Below, piece by piece: positions 13,201 through 24,986 of a DNA stretch of 64,000 nucleotides (position 1 is its first letter; every line of letters starts with the position of its first letter). The position numbers were made by a program, and so were the translations under genes. The DNA lies in assembly GCA_015227615.1 (NCBI GenBank), contig JAALGZ010000019.1, positions 248,001 to 312,000 on the forward strand, given 5' to 3'. The DNA comes from Labyrinthula sp. Ha. Lineage: Eukaryota > Sar > Bigyra > Labyrinthulida > Labyrinthulaceae. The notes under the pieces are model-generated. The model saw only the letters and a program-made list of their open reading frames with translations, was not told where the DNA came from and made no database searches.

Positions 13201-13900
13201 ATATATTCAGAGCTCTAATCGATATAAACAGCCATTTATATAATAGGAAGAAATGGGAAAAATGTTTTGCTATGGGGTTTGGAATAATATTCAGTTAATA
13301 TTAATTATTAATATCATGATCCATGTAATTTGCTTGATTTTAGAAACTTTTACTTCTATCTAATTAGGGAATACAAATTTAATTGGCAATATAATTTTCC
13401 TTGCTGAAAAAAAGATGAAATACTTATTTCTGAAAATTATTTCGGTTAATATTACCTGCAATAGTGAAATTTTCCTGAACCTTGCTTCATAGATAGACGT
13501 CGGATTTGCTAAGATTTATCAATAATTATTTAATAGTTATTTCTTTTCAAATTGCCAATAAAATGATTCAAATTTTATTTTTTAATTTAGAGCAGCAAAA
13601 AATATATTTGCGAAGATCTTTATACAAAAAAGAACAGATAAGAGCTCTGGCAATGACTTACTGTCAATATATTTTGATACTTCATCAAAGTTAACAGAAT
13701 TAAGATAAGAGAACACATCAAATTTCTTAAACAAAATTAACAACGCAAAAGTCAATGTTTCAGGTACCAATACTTAGGGATTACTCTAAAAAGTTTTTGA
13801 GAATAATATATAGTTAAAATATTCCATAACGAAAGTTCAAATTATTGGGAGATGCTTGCAAATAAATTTTATGACTTTCCACAAGTTGCAAAAGAAAAGT
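9275..13900. other. Spacer of the inverted repeat, left part, no gene seen
   Basis: AT-rich DNA with only short ORFs. A 108-codon minus-strand frame at 9,969-10,295 runs through the (TA)n tract and is an artefact of that repeat. I see no RNA gene, no intact element and no clear similarity to the corresponding 5' side of the other metalloprotease. Confidence 0.4.
10192..10225. repeat. (TA)n microsatellite
   Basis: An uninterrupted TA dinucleotide run of about 34 bases. It creates the Ile-Tyr repeat in an otherwise meaningless minus-strand frame. Confidence 0.95.
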
Positions 13901-16900
13901 GTCATAAAGCACTCAAAGTGGATATTAACCTTTGAGTCAAAGAACTAGAATCAAATGCAAAGGATTTAATTTTCCCTCATCAAGTACCAAAATATATATT
14001 TTCTACAGCAAAATTATGCAAATAATTATGAAAAAAAACTAAAGATAGAGGTTAGTAAGACATCACAGTTTTTTGCTGTAGATATGGATGAAATTTCAAT
14101 AACAATAGACGTCTTGACTTAGGAATGTTATTAGCCAATCTATTAATTAGAAAAACTGTCTTTGTAAACGCATATCAGCCACGAAAAAGGTGATAAAGTA
14201 CCCTGGAAACCGTGTCAGAGAAACACAGGAAGGAAAAAATATCATATGATGCCACCCAGAATTATAATGAGAGCAAAATTCAAGGAAACGGGGGAATGAC
14301 CATGGGTAATAGAATTATTTCTAATGAGAGCATATATGAAAAACTAAGAGAATTAAAGTAATTGTGGAGACCGGGGCTGATTAAAAAGCGAGTAGTATCC
14401 AGAAAGAAACTACTTATAAGATTCAGGAAGAAGATCATATATTAATAAAAGAAATACTACTTTCGGACAAATCTATATAGAAAATAACCAAAAAATGTCT
14501 CCACCCATGTTACTCTATCAAAAATAAAAGATCTGTAATATATAAAAGTACTAAAATTTATATCTATTGATAACCATGAACAGGAGAAAGAAGTCTTAGA
14601 AAAAAATTAAAAATTTTTCAATATCAGGTTGTAAATTAAAGATGTAAAACCAATACCAGGGAACAATAAATAGTCAAGAAGCAAATCAGAATTACTGAAA
14701 CCACCCATAAGAATAAGCTGCACCATAAGAACATATGATTTTTATTATTGTGCACGATAGAGAGACTCTTGGTGACAACGAAACTCTCTAAAGAATACTT
14801 TCCCGCTATACGTTGGCTCTTGTAAATACAATACGAAGATACTTAGATAGGGTATTTATGATTGTAGTGGATAGGTACCATCAATTCATCAAATATTTTG
14901 TATATTAGAAACAGAATCAAGTTAAATAAGATAAACGAGTTTTCGATTATTCAAAAGAATGTAAAATATTTAATATTTCTAAATTGAATGTAAAATTTAA
15001 TGGTGATAAAATATTGGAACTGAACGGATGTAACAAAGATATATAATAAATTTGCTGAGAAGATGCAACATAGGTTTTGATAGACGATTTTAACTCGGAA
15101 AGTGAAAACTGGCTTTTATTTAATACAAAAAAATGAATACAGTGGAAAATAAAACAGAGATTCTGATAATCCTAAAATAAGATCAATTTGGTAGGTATAA
15201 AAAAATTTGCAATGAACCACCTCAACGAATAAAGTGAAATCGACAATCCAGACAACTTTGCGTCACTTGTAATAATTTTTATATTGAAAACATTCCAGAG
15301 GAAGTGAATGAAGAATGAATCATCTAATGGGGATTTAGAACCGGTAGAAAACCGCTATAGATACGATGGGATGGGGTTTTGGGCAAACTGAAGAACATAA
15401 CCTAGCACTAGAAACATATGGAATCACCGGGGGAGGATGGATAGCCAATCAGAAATTGAGAGTTTAACCAGTTAAATATAAAAATGTCTTTGATAGACAA
15501 AATATACACCAATCTGGTAGAAGCACAAATGGTATTTCACTCAGATATGGATGATCAAGACTCAGAAGTATAGTGGTTTCTACAACAAAATTTTTATTGC
15601 TAAAAGAAGGGAGGATAAATGAACCCATACAGAAATTGTTGTAGGGTCACATTTTTTGCTCCTTATGAAAATATTGTACCTGGCAAATGGATATAGCTAG
15701 GTATGGGAAATCAAGTCGAGTGGAATAAAACAAGTCAGTACATAGATTAAAGAAGTTATCAAGAACAGTTTTTTGGATAACACCACTACTTCTTCATCTA
15801 TGGGTTAATCAAACCTGAAACAGCAACTTATTTTGATAAATAATTGGTGATATTATATCACACAGGATCTACTGGGTGGCTTTGATCTTATACTAATATA
15901 GGCGGCACTAAGGGAAACCTTGATGTTAGTCATCTCACGTCCATTACGTCTCATGAATGGATCTGCAATAGGCTATAAAAATCTCCCAAGATTCTTCTTG
16001 TTCTAATTATCAACCGAATAATTGATGTTGACAGCGCTTAATATTTTATAATATCTGGCGAATGAGTTGGCTTCAGTAGATGGCCTAATTATCTGTGCAA
16101 CTATATTTGAGATACTATTAGAGATTCTACTCAAAATGCTATAGACGACAAAGTAGATATACAGTGTATCTAACTTTCCTAAATACGAGTACCACAAGCA
16201 ATTTGCTACATGATGTGGAAACTAAGTAATGTAGTATTGTTTAACTTTCACAAAAAGTTTTATTCAAAAAATCTTATCTCTCGACAAACTGAAGTATAAA
16301 AAAGAGATGATATATCTGGTATAATTAGAAAATCTAGTTGATATCTAACATATCAAAGTTCGTGAACCTGAAGAAGCCCTTTGGTATTTGTTGACTTGGG
16401 ATATCGTAAGTTGTTCTATGTTGAAAATGGAATGGTAATAATTTTCTGAAGGAATCGTATTATAATACATACAAGAAGTTCAATTTAGAAATTCTGAAGG
16501 TGTCTTACATATTTATATAAATTTATGACAACAAATTTCCATTGTTGCTGATCATCAATGCAACTCAAGACACACGATCATTGTTACTATTTTGGAACAA
16601 AGTAAGACTATTGATAATAACCTCCAAGAACCATGTCTTTGGCATTTCATGTTCTTGTCTCGGGAAGTGTCAAGTCAGATCTCAGATGCTATACTGCTCC
16701 AATTAGATTTATGTGATAATGTATATACATATCTGTATATATATTCAAAATGATATGATGCATGCACCGAGACAATTTAGAGAGGATCAGTCTAGACGTA
16801 CCTTCGTGATTTACTTAGCGTAACAAAGATCAAAGATAACCTATGAAGAATATATTGAGATATACAACATCATTGATTCAAAGGCGCTTAGGTAGTAGAC

Positions 16901-17100
16901 ATGATAATATTTCATATCCTAAGTCGTGATAACTTTGTCTCGGCTCTCTTAGCAAAACAAGAGAATTATACCATGAGCAGTGATATTTAATGAAAAATGT
17001 AGCTTTAAAACAAATAAAGCAGCCAATGATCCCACAGATAAGATTTTGTTGCAGAAAATTTAAGAACCAAAGATTAGGGTGGTGCAAGATTATGTAGTTC
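13900..17100. other. Spacer middle part, possibly decayed element, not assigned
   Basis: No frame longer than about 70 codons. Purine-rich, coding-like fragments on the plus strand hint at an old decayed element. A short peptide VLIDDFNSESENW near 15,080-15,120 recalls the GDFN motif of LINE endonucleases, but nothing else around it supports that. I cannot assign a family. Confidence 0.25.
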
Positions 17101-18760
17101 CAAACTAGGCTAAAATTAAGAGGGTCAGAATCGAAAAATACGGCTTCTACAATAACTTCGAGAGGGAAGATATTAATGTTACCAAGATATCGGGCATTTC
17201 AGTTAACGAGAATGTGCTTATTGGTTAAAGGATGCAGCAGAGTATCCAATCTATAGAGAGAACGGGAAGCCCAGTAGAGAAAACTTTCTACCAAATTCAG
17301 CCCATCTTTTGCACCTTTGCTCGAATGGAGCTTTCCATAACTTGAATTCAAAGGTATATTTTTTTAATATTAGACAGCATTTAGCTGCACCTTTCAAGAA
17401 TAAGTGCAGTAAGAAACCGTAGGTTTATTCTTACTAGGAGAAAACATTAATACCTAAGAAGTTTCTGGTTCGGTTAACGGGAAAGACCGTTCTTTGATAG
17501 ACAACCCCGGTAGGGAAGTTGAGAAGAAGGAATTCAAAAAATATTTTTGCTGAGTAGAATCCCGTACTTTAAGTATTTGTTTCTAAGTCTCAGAGGATCC
17601 TGTTTATATCAACAAAAATGGCCGAAAATTGCTACATGTTCATTTGATTTTACTAGGAAAAGAATACGAGCAATACAAGTTTTGGAAACCGATTACCTCT
17701 TCATAAACAGCAAAGGTTATATTCTTGCCATACTAAAAACCTGAACTAAGAAGGTACAGTTGAAGTTTTCGAAGACACCACCAGCACAAGAAATGGCTGA
17801 AGGGTTGGAAAGATAGCGCGACAGATTTGGATTCTAAAATCAGTTTGTGCTGATGACCGACAATAGTTTGCCCTTTTCGAACCTTCTGCTAAAGCCGTTA
17901 TGCAGATTTGCAGGGCTTGTATGATGTACTGCTATTCTGCATTCACTCTAGATTAGTGGTGGATCTGAGATTATCAATGCAACAGCACTTCTTTACATAA
18001 AAATCTCCCCTATCACAATAGGTGACACGCGGCACAAATTTGTCTTGTGTGTTTCCTTTATTGGATATCTGGTAAATAATAAACCAACAGCTTCTATGAA
18101 TAGAAGGATACTAAACGAGCCCTAGCTATAGTTCAGACCAATGAAGGGGTGTTATTGCCCGCCATAGAATGTTTTGTGGTTGGAATTGGCCAAGGTCTGA
18201 AAATGCATCGGGGGTAGACGGTACCTGAAAGACTCGTAACATGAAGAGATGGGGAGTTTACTAAGTTTCAAGTGAAATCTTACTAATTTGCAAAGTTAAA
18301 ACGTGTATCTCAGAATGTAAGAAGAAATAGAAAAGTCAGAATAGTTATTCAATAATTACCTCAAGACCATGTGCTTGTTTAAAGGGAGGGCGATAGTGAG
18401 CGAGAATAGACATATAATTTGAATTGGTCATATCAACGCCTGAAATCCTCTACAAAAAGATATATTGGTTTGCATCGCTAAGGAGAGGGAAAAGAAGTGT
18501 TCATGGAACAGGAATATAATTCTTGACACGCCAGCTTTCAATAGGTTACAGAAAACTGAAGATACTTTTTGAGAACAACCATCAAGTCTTGGATATTGAA
18601 CGTTTAATGTGCCATGAATTTCAGAGTGAAATAATCCTATTCATTTCTAGAAGATAAGATTGGCGGGATTCAGCTACAGCGTCTTATGGCCCTGTGACCT
18701 TTTGAAAAGTTTCCCGGATTCTGACTCGATTCCAAAAAAATAGGACATTCTTAAAAGGAA
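17100..18760 (+). mobile_element. Possible LTR-retroelement fossil (integrase-like part)
   Basis: This stretch is visibly richer in G and C than its surroundings. Around 17,840-18,140 the plus strand has an integrase-like core signature: a TDN motif followed at the expected spacing by a hydrophobic F-LLLK-LC-FAG run and then a segment resembling the end of a Ty3/BEL-type integrase core. It is thoroughly broken, with many interruptions, so it would be old. I see no terminal repeats, capsid region or reverse transcriptase that I can defend. The family assignment is tentative, and the element could be something else. Confidence 0.25.
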
Positions 18761-18768
18761 ATTCGAAT

Positions 18769-19094
18769 CTAAAAATTATTATCGTAATATTCCTGCAAAG
18801 GTTAACCTTGCCATAAAGCATGTGGGATTGCTACAAATGTTGAAAGCTGAAGTGATGACAGATTTATCAGCTAATGATGTTTTGGCGTATCATTCACGGC
18901 GATTAGGCGATCAAGAACATCTCAGCCTTTTTCTTGATGGAATGAATACTAAAGAACAAGAGGATTTCTTAAAGAAGTTCTGTCCTAATAAAATAGAAGA
19001 GGTCGAAGGAACATCACAAAGTTCCATGCTCCCTATTCAGAAGCTGTTCAATAATTCCGAAGCACCAACTCGAGTTATAAGCAAGTTGTCATGA
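18769..19094 (+). pseudogene. Coding-like fragment of unknown origin
   Basis: An open frame of about 108 codons with no early ATG; the first Met codon is at 18,837. Its composition is balanced and charged (for example RRLGDQEHLSLFLDGMNTKE and EQEDFLKKFCPNKIEEVEG), unlike the Phe/Ile/Tyr/Lys-rich chance frames elsewhere in this AT-rich window. The flanking DNA on the same strand up to about 20,000 also gives short coding-like stretches broken by stops. It may be the remnant of a cellular gene or of a mobile element. I do not recognise it. Confidence 0.3.
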
Positions 19095-20100
19095 TCACAG
19101 ACGGAATTTTGAATGGTTTTGAGTAAAATGTTGGAAAGGCCCATTTCTCATACTTTGAATAAAGATTTTTTTGTGTAGGTACCAGGGTCTTTTTCTTCTA
19201 ATTTGACAGATTTGGTTGTTTCTCTTAGTGAAAATAGGGATGCAAACGATGAGGTTGGTTAACTTATTAAGCATACGGCTGAGAAGTCTTGATTCATCTA
19301 TGCTAGGGAAAACTAGATCTACATTTCTAAGACTTAAGTGGCAATATATGTGGATCCACCAGAGGTTACACTCTGCCTCTATGATGTGTTAGAGTTAATC
19401 TTTCTAAGTCCTAGTGCGATACACAGTCGTTCCAATTTGGTTTTGTAGATCCTGTTTGATCTGTACCAGTGCCTAATTCAAATCATGGTATTGCCCTAAA
19501 TTGCTCCGCGGTGTACTTTAAAAAATTTAATTGGTAGTGATTCCCGGCACAGAATTCCCTTTTGGTAGCGTTATACTCATTTCGGTTACGAAATCACTTT
19601 ATTCTGATGTGCTGAAGTGGGCAGCCGACTGCAATTATTATTTAGCGGTTTTCCTCATGTGGATTAAGATACATCCGTCAGGCAGCCTAGAAACAGGTCT
19701 TGGATTTTATTTTCAACATACCCAGAAGACCTGTCTGCTGTTTGGACGTCGTTTCTCACCGAGTATATTTTATGTGGATATCTTCTTGGAGATAAGATGG
19801 GAAGGATGGCTCCGCCTTCCTTACCTGTTCTACTCGGCCTTATACCAAACCAGAAAAGTTTTATTGCTTACTCGGGGCTTTGTTCCACAGTTCTAATAAG
19901 TTAGAATTAATCTCTCGCCTTAATAGTGTTCGCGTGTTTTGGACCAGTTGTAGCTCAAGCTTGTGGCTACCATAGTAGCTGTTTATTCTTAAATTATCTC
20001 AACCAGGCTATCATAAGTTCGGGGAACGTACTCACACATACCGTTGATTGTTATAGCGCGCGTACCGGAAATACTTGACATATGTTGCTGTGGGTTAATA
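19095..20100 (+). other. G+C-richer decayed stretch
   Basis: This continues the G+C-richer zone. It contains a 121-codon frame (19,531-19,896) that opens at TTG and has no recognisable similarity. It is probably part of the same decayed unit as 18,769-19,094. No intact gene is visible. Confidence 0.3.
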
Positions 20101-21103
20101 ATTGTACTATACACTTATATCGCGAAATATACACATATAGTTTACTTAATGGTTAATGTGCTAATAAGAAAGATAAAAGTTTCAAAGAGTCCTTAAGGGA
20201 GACGATAATACATATCAGCGAAGTTATGCGTGTTCGCCCAATTAATACGCTAAACCATATAGTGGTCCTCCGTTCCTCCAGATACAAGGGAAACAGCTTA
20301 GCTTGTAGTTTATATATTGATAAATCACTAACTTTCTTCTGTTTTTAACCAGCCGAAAGAGCTGTCACTTGTTATAAGAGTAATTGAAGTTATAGTCTTA
20401 ACGCTTAAGCTTCGTTTAAATATTTTTTCCGATTCTTAACTCTATGATTCTTGTTAAATTCATTTCCTAAATTAGTTTGGGTGTAGAAAATTCGTACTCT
20501 GTTGTCTCTATATTAGATGAAATAGTTAATTTCAATTATAATACTTAATATAGGGTGGTATATTTTTAGAATTGGTAACATACTATAATATTGATATATG
20601 TAGAAGTTAGGTATAGAGATGGATGGATTAAAGATGTAACCGACGTGAAACAAAAAGGGTGCGACTTCACTTTAAGTATGAAATCCTAATTGCCCAAATT
20701 CAACCTCTTATCATTGTGATACAATTGTATTTCATGCTTGTACTTAGAAGAAAATATACATTTTTGGACAGCTCACCCTTAAAATGAGAACCATGAGAAT
20801 TTTCACTTCGAAGAGTAAGTATGTTGTATCCTTGTACTTCGTTATTAAGATATCTTAACTGTGTACCTATTTTTCTCGACAAGAATTCTCATTGTCTTGT
20901 CCATTTTCACTGGAAGATTGTTACTAAAAATGGACATTTACCGAGAGGACAGTATTCTGTATTCCCAGATATATCCCGGAAAATACACAAGGGTGCTGCA
21001 AACACGTAAAATAACTCCTTAGACTAGAAAATATTTTTCGAAAACACAAATTCAAAAAATAACTAAAATAAAATAAAATATAAAATAATAACAAAAAAAA
21101 AAT
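20101..21103. other. 5' flank of the second metalloprotease, no other gene seen
   Basis: AT-rich DNA. The 60 bp before the metalloprotease ATG are almost entirely A and T with strong A enrichment, as expected for a leader. Two overlapping short frames on opposite strands near 20,700-21,009 are shadows of one another and have no support. Confidence 0.4.
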
Positions 21104-22078
21104 ATGTCTGACGGATACATGACCTTGGTTTTTCCTAGTGGAATGGATGAACCTTTTCTTTCTCTCTTTGAGGATGCTCAGGAGTATTGGAATGGTGCTC
21201 TACTAAGCTCTGGAATTGGATCTGCAAACCTTGGAGGTTCATCTGTACCTTCTGGCTGTTTGATCAGCTACACTTTTCCAAGTCCTTTCATTGTTGAAGG
21301 AGCAGTTCTTCTAGCTGAGTTTGCATCAATTGATGGATCAAGTGGTACTCTTGCTAGAGCTGGAGTTTGTACCTTTGACAACAATCTGCCAAGACTTGGG
21401 GTAATGCAATTTGACACAGCTGACTCTCAATCTCTGCTTGATGGAGGTAATTTTGGAGAAGTAATCCGTCACGAAATGGCACATTCTTTTGGACTAGGAT
21501 CTGCATGGACAAACTTTAACCTTGTTCAACAATCATGCAACTTCTTCTTTTGCAGTGCCGGGGTTTATGTTGGAGTAAATGGAAATGAAGGTCTTGCTGA
21601 TCTTGGAGGTAGTGGACAGATTGAAATTGAAGGAGATGGTGGATCAGGGTAATAAGATATTTTGTTTGCTTAGTTTTTCAGAACAGCTGGTGCTCACTGG
21701 GATGAAGATGCTTATGAAAATGAGTTGATGACTGGATATTTGAACGCTGGAGTGTTTAATCCAGCATCTGTAATGACAATAAAGTCTTTTATTGATATGG
21801 GGTATGAAGTAGATTTAAGTGCTGTACAAGCATACACACTTCCAAAGGAAGGATTCAGTGGAGAAAAGATTGCTCTTGGAATGGACAATCTTGATCTTGG
21901 GTACAGAGAGACAAGTGATTGGCTGGCTAATGGAGATGGCGTTACTGTTCACACTAGAAATGAGAAAAGTGTTTTTGAATTTGCTTTAGTTGGAGTTGCT
22001 CTTGCTGCATTAGTTGCTTTTGTAGCTGTGTTTGCATACAAGAAGAATAAGAAACCTGTACAACAAGATATTATTTAG
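21104..22078 (+). CDS. Leishmanolysin-like metalloprotease with C-terminal membrane anchor (arm B side)
   Basis: Two exons, 21,104-21,648 and 21,682-22,078, are separated by a 33-nt GT-AG intron and give 313 residues. The zinc-binding helix is HEMAHSFG (His123, Glu124, His127). The probable third ligand is His187 in GAHWDE, and the Met-turn is ELMTG at Met198. The downstream block with SFIDMGYEVDLSA and YTLP matches the end of the leishmanolysin-like domain known from protist proteins. A hydrophobic segment at about 282-301 and a KKNKK stretch follow. As in the partner gene there is no signal peptide. It converges on the intact family gene of arm B (22,308), 229 bp away, mirroring the arrangement in arm A. 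All catalytic positions are kept in both copies, so both could be active. Confidence 0.87.
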
Positions 22079-22307
22079 ATATCGCTTGGTCTATATTTAG
22101 GTTTGTCACCTAATTTAAGCAGTTAAGCTTTTTTTGAATAAAAAGTTCCAGTTATTGTCTTACACTGTATTTATTATCATTAATATTTTGGAAGAGCAAA
22201 AGAAGAAATATTCCAGAGAGAAGAATAAAAAGAAGAAAACTCCTGTTCAACCCAAGAACGTTTTCAACTAACTTTAAGACAAAACAATAAATTAAAACTT
22301 TTTTTGC

Positions 22308-23288
22308 TTACTTACGAATGAACAAATAGTTTCCGTATTCGTGAGAAACCACCTGTTTTAACTCTAGTCTCCAATTGTGAACCGTATTTTGAATATTGGT
22401 GAACACATTCTTTCTCTTTAATGAGTGGTTAAGTACTAAGGCAATAGAACTTCCTTTCTTCAACTTCTTGAAAGAAAGTATAATACCAACCGAAGTATAA
22501 CGCAGAACACAATTCTCTAAACAGAAAAACTGTGTTTTTATTCTGGAAGCAGTTCCATTAAATAGACTTGATAAAAAGAGATATGAAAAAGGCCTAGAAA
22601 TATCTACTACATATCTAAAACTAAGTATAATATCTACATTAACCAAATAAGTTAATCTCATTGCATTCAATGTAGCTACTTGAGAGAAAGATGATTCCCT
22701 TATTGTAAAAGTTATTACCACTTCTTTTAAATATATCGCTCTAGGTTTTTCTACTAAGGTCTTACAAAGAGGAAGAAAAGCATTACTACTTCCTATAGAA
22801 AGGGTTTCAATTTTAGAACCTGTTTTAAAAAAATATGCTCCTAAAGATATAAGATAATTATCATCATAATAGAACTCTTCCAAGTTAAGTTGAGTAATAT
22901 TCTCATATCTTTGAAGTTGTTTCAAAATACCATTTGCATACGATTTTCGACAACTTAACTCAAGTTTTATTTTCCCACAAGGTCCTATAATAGACTCTAA
23001 GCAATTGCTCATATTCTTAGCATTAAAAAGATTTTCAGTAAACATAAAAGAAATTTTAATATGTTTCACGTCAAGTTTTTGCAGTTGTTTCTTTAATTTT
23101 GCTAAGGAATATCTGTTCATCCTTAACTTGTATATATCTAACTGAACGAAAAATTCGCTTGAATCATCCAATTTTGATAATTCAAATTTACCTTTATTAA
23201 TATCTCCACATTTTTTATCCGAGATGTATAATTCATTGTATGTGCTCTTAAGATAAAACAGAAATCTTCTGTCAAAATAAATGTTCAT
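22308..23288 (-). CDS. Intact member of the unnamed multigene family (arm B)
   Basis: A 326-residue protein, identical to the arm A copy except for about two residues (Ala to Pro in SIIGPCGK, Thr to Ala in SLGAYFF). The start at 23,288 is the only ATG that fits. The upstream ATG used to extend the arm A frame is followed here by ATA TGA, which supports the shorter start in both arms. It is third in a head-to-tail array on the minus strand behind two broken paralogs. LRR-like strand spacing is visible. Function is unknown. Confidence 0.75.
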   Translation of the reverse strand: MNIYFDRRFLFYLKSTYNELYISDKKCGDINKGKFELSKLDDSSEFFVQLDIYKLRMNRYSLAKLKKQLQKLDVKHIKISFMFTENLFNAKNMSNCLESIIGPCGKIKLELSCRKSYANGILKQLQRYENITQLNLEEFYYDDNYLISLGAYFFKTGSKIETLSIGSSNAFLPLCKTLVEKPRAIYLKEVVITFTIRESSFSQVATLNAMRLTYLVNVDIILSFRYVVDISRPFSYLFLSSLFNGTASRIKTQFFCLENCVLRYTSVGIILSFKKLKKGSSIALVLNHSLKRKNVFTNIQNTVHNWRLELKQVVSHEYGNYLFIRK

Positions 23289-23702
23289 TTCAAACTTTGT
23301 CGGCAAACTATTGGTTGAAATTTCAAATTTAGCCAATCATATCATCTCTAAGTCTGACAGACTATTTTGGAAAACAGTTCTATTTATATTGATAGAAAAT
23401 TAAGGAATAAGAATAAAATCTTTTGTTTAGAAAATATTGATAAATAATAGTTTATACAGAATAATAATAATAATATATATATTAAAAAAATATATTAACT
23501 ATATATGAATGAAAGAAGTATATTTTGTATTTGTTGTATTTCTATCAATTCCTGATAACTTTAACATTTGCTGATTTGAGTGCACTAAAAACACAATATA
23601 AAAATATGAGATAAAATAATATTCTTAATAAAAAAAATTCAGCTAACTCATATATCTCAAAACCCGATTTAATAAAAGGTTCTGCAACCCCTCTGATACT
23701 AT

Positions 23703-24955
23703 TCAATAATCAAGAAACTGCAAAATGTCTTCGCAAATACGAAAACGTGTTGTAAATGAAACCTGAAAACTAAAGCCCTCCGAAAACCAATATAAGACTA
23801 TACTAAACATAAAGGCTTCAAGAACTTTAACATTTTTATATGTGGAGACAAAATACTTGGAGCAAAATGACAGATAATATAAATCTCTACTGCTAACCAC
23901 TTCTTTCAACTCAAGTTTCCAATTATGAATAAAATTTTCTGTAGTACTGGAAATATTTGATTTTATTATATAATTCTTTTCATGAAAAGAAAACGAATAT
24001 AGCATCTATTTGTTAAAACATTCAGAGATGTAACTAATCCGCAACTATAATATCTTAATATTGTATTTCTTAATGTAGGAGAAGAGAGTAAAATTTCTCT
24101 TGGAGTGCATGCTTTCTTTAAGTAATGCAACAAAAGGTAACACAAAGGCTCATTTATATCAATACTTTTTCTAAAGTTGAGGGTTAAATTTATTTCATAC
24201 AAACAAATTAATCTCAGGCAGTCTAAAAACTGCACTGTTAATAAGTGGTCCTAAATTTCTGTGATGTCATTTCTACATTTCTTCAAATATTTTGGAATTA
24301 CTTTATATTTCAGTACCTTGTAAAAAGGAAAAAATACATTATTATTCTAAAATTAATTTCTTCTACTTTAGATTCGTACTTGAGAAAATAGAGTTCAAAT
24401 CAGAAAACTAGAGTTTGTTCAAAGCCGAAATCAAATGTATTAAAGGAAGTAAGTCTTTTGTACTTGTGTATTTTATTGAAAACAACATTTAAGTAATGTT
24501 CATGACAAGAAATCTTTATACTTATATTAATAGAAATACCTAGCATAGAATCAAGCAAATTTGATATTTTGCTATCTTTGACAATAAAATCATCGAATAA
24601 GAAACGAATAGTTAGCCCTTTTGAGTTTAATCCACTCAATTCTTTAATCAATTTCTGTAAAGAAAACCTGTTCACATATAATTTATTTAAGTAAAGATAA
24701 AAACAATCTATACTTGAGTAATCAATGTTTATTAACTTTTTTTTCAACTCCAAAACTACAGAGCTGAGTTCTCAGCAGAAAATCATAATTCTTGTCATAT
24801 TGTTTTCATAAAATTTAAATCTTATGTTCCATTAATTTTTTTTCATTATCTATGTCGTCAATAAAATATTTTTTGTTAAGAAGAACTCTGTAAGAAAATT
24901 CTAATTAAATCCACGAGACGTCAAAGTTTTTTCGTTTCTCTTACGATATTCATCT
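23703..24955 (-). pseudogene. Degenerate member of the arm gene family (arm B)
   Basis: Counterpart of 5,421-6,673, with the same block structure and the same interruptions. Blocks lie at 24,753-24,400, 24,235-23,966 and 24,005-23,703, preceded by a short N-terminal block near 24,955-24,860. Small differences from arm A (Asn for Ser in the ISINISIKIS stretch, Lys for Glu in YLKKAC) show that both copies keep changing without restoring a frame. Confidence 0.75.
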
Positions 24956-24986
24956 TTCAATTTGATTTTGCTTCCAAAGCTCTAAT

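Noticed and set aside
15060-15140. GDFN-like peptide suggesting a LINE endonuclease
   Set aside because: A single short motif without the rest of the endonuclease or a reverse transcriptase nearby. Chance cannot be excluded.
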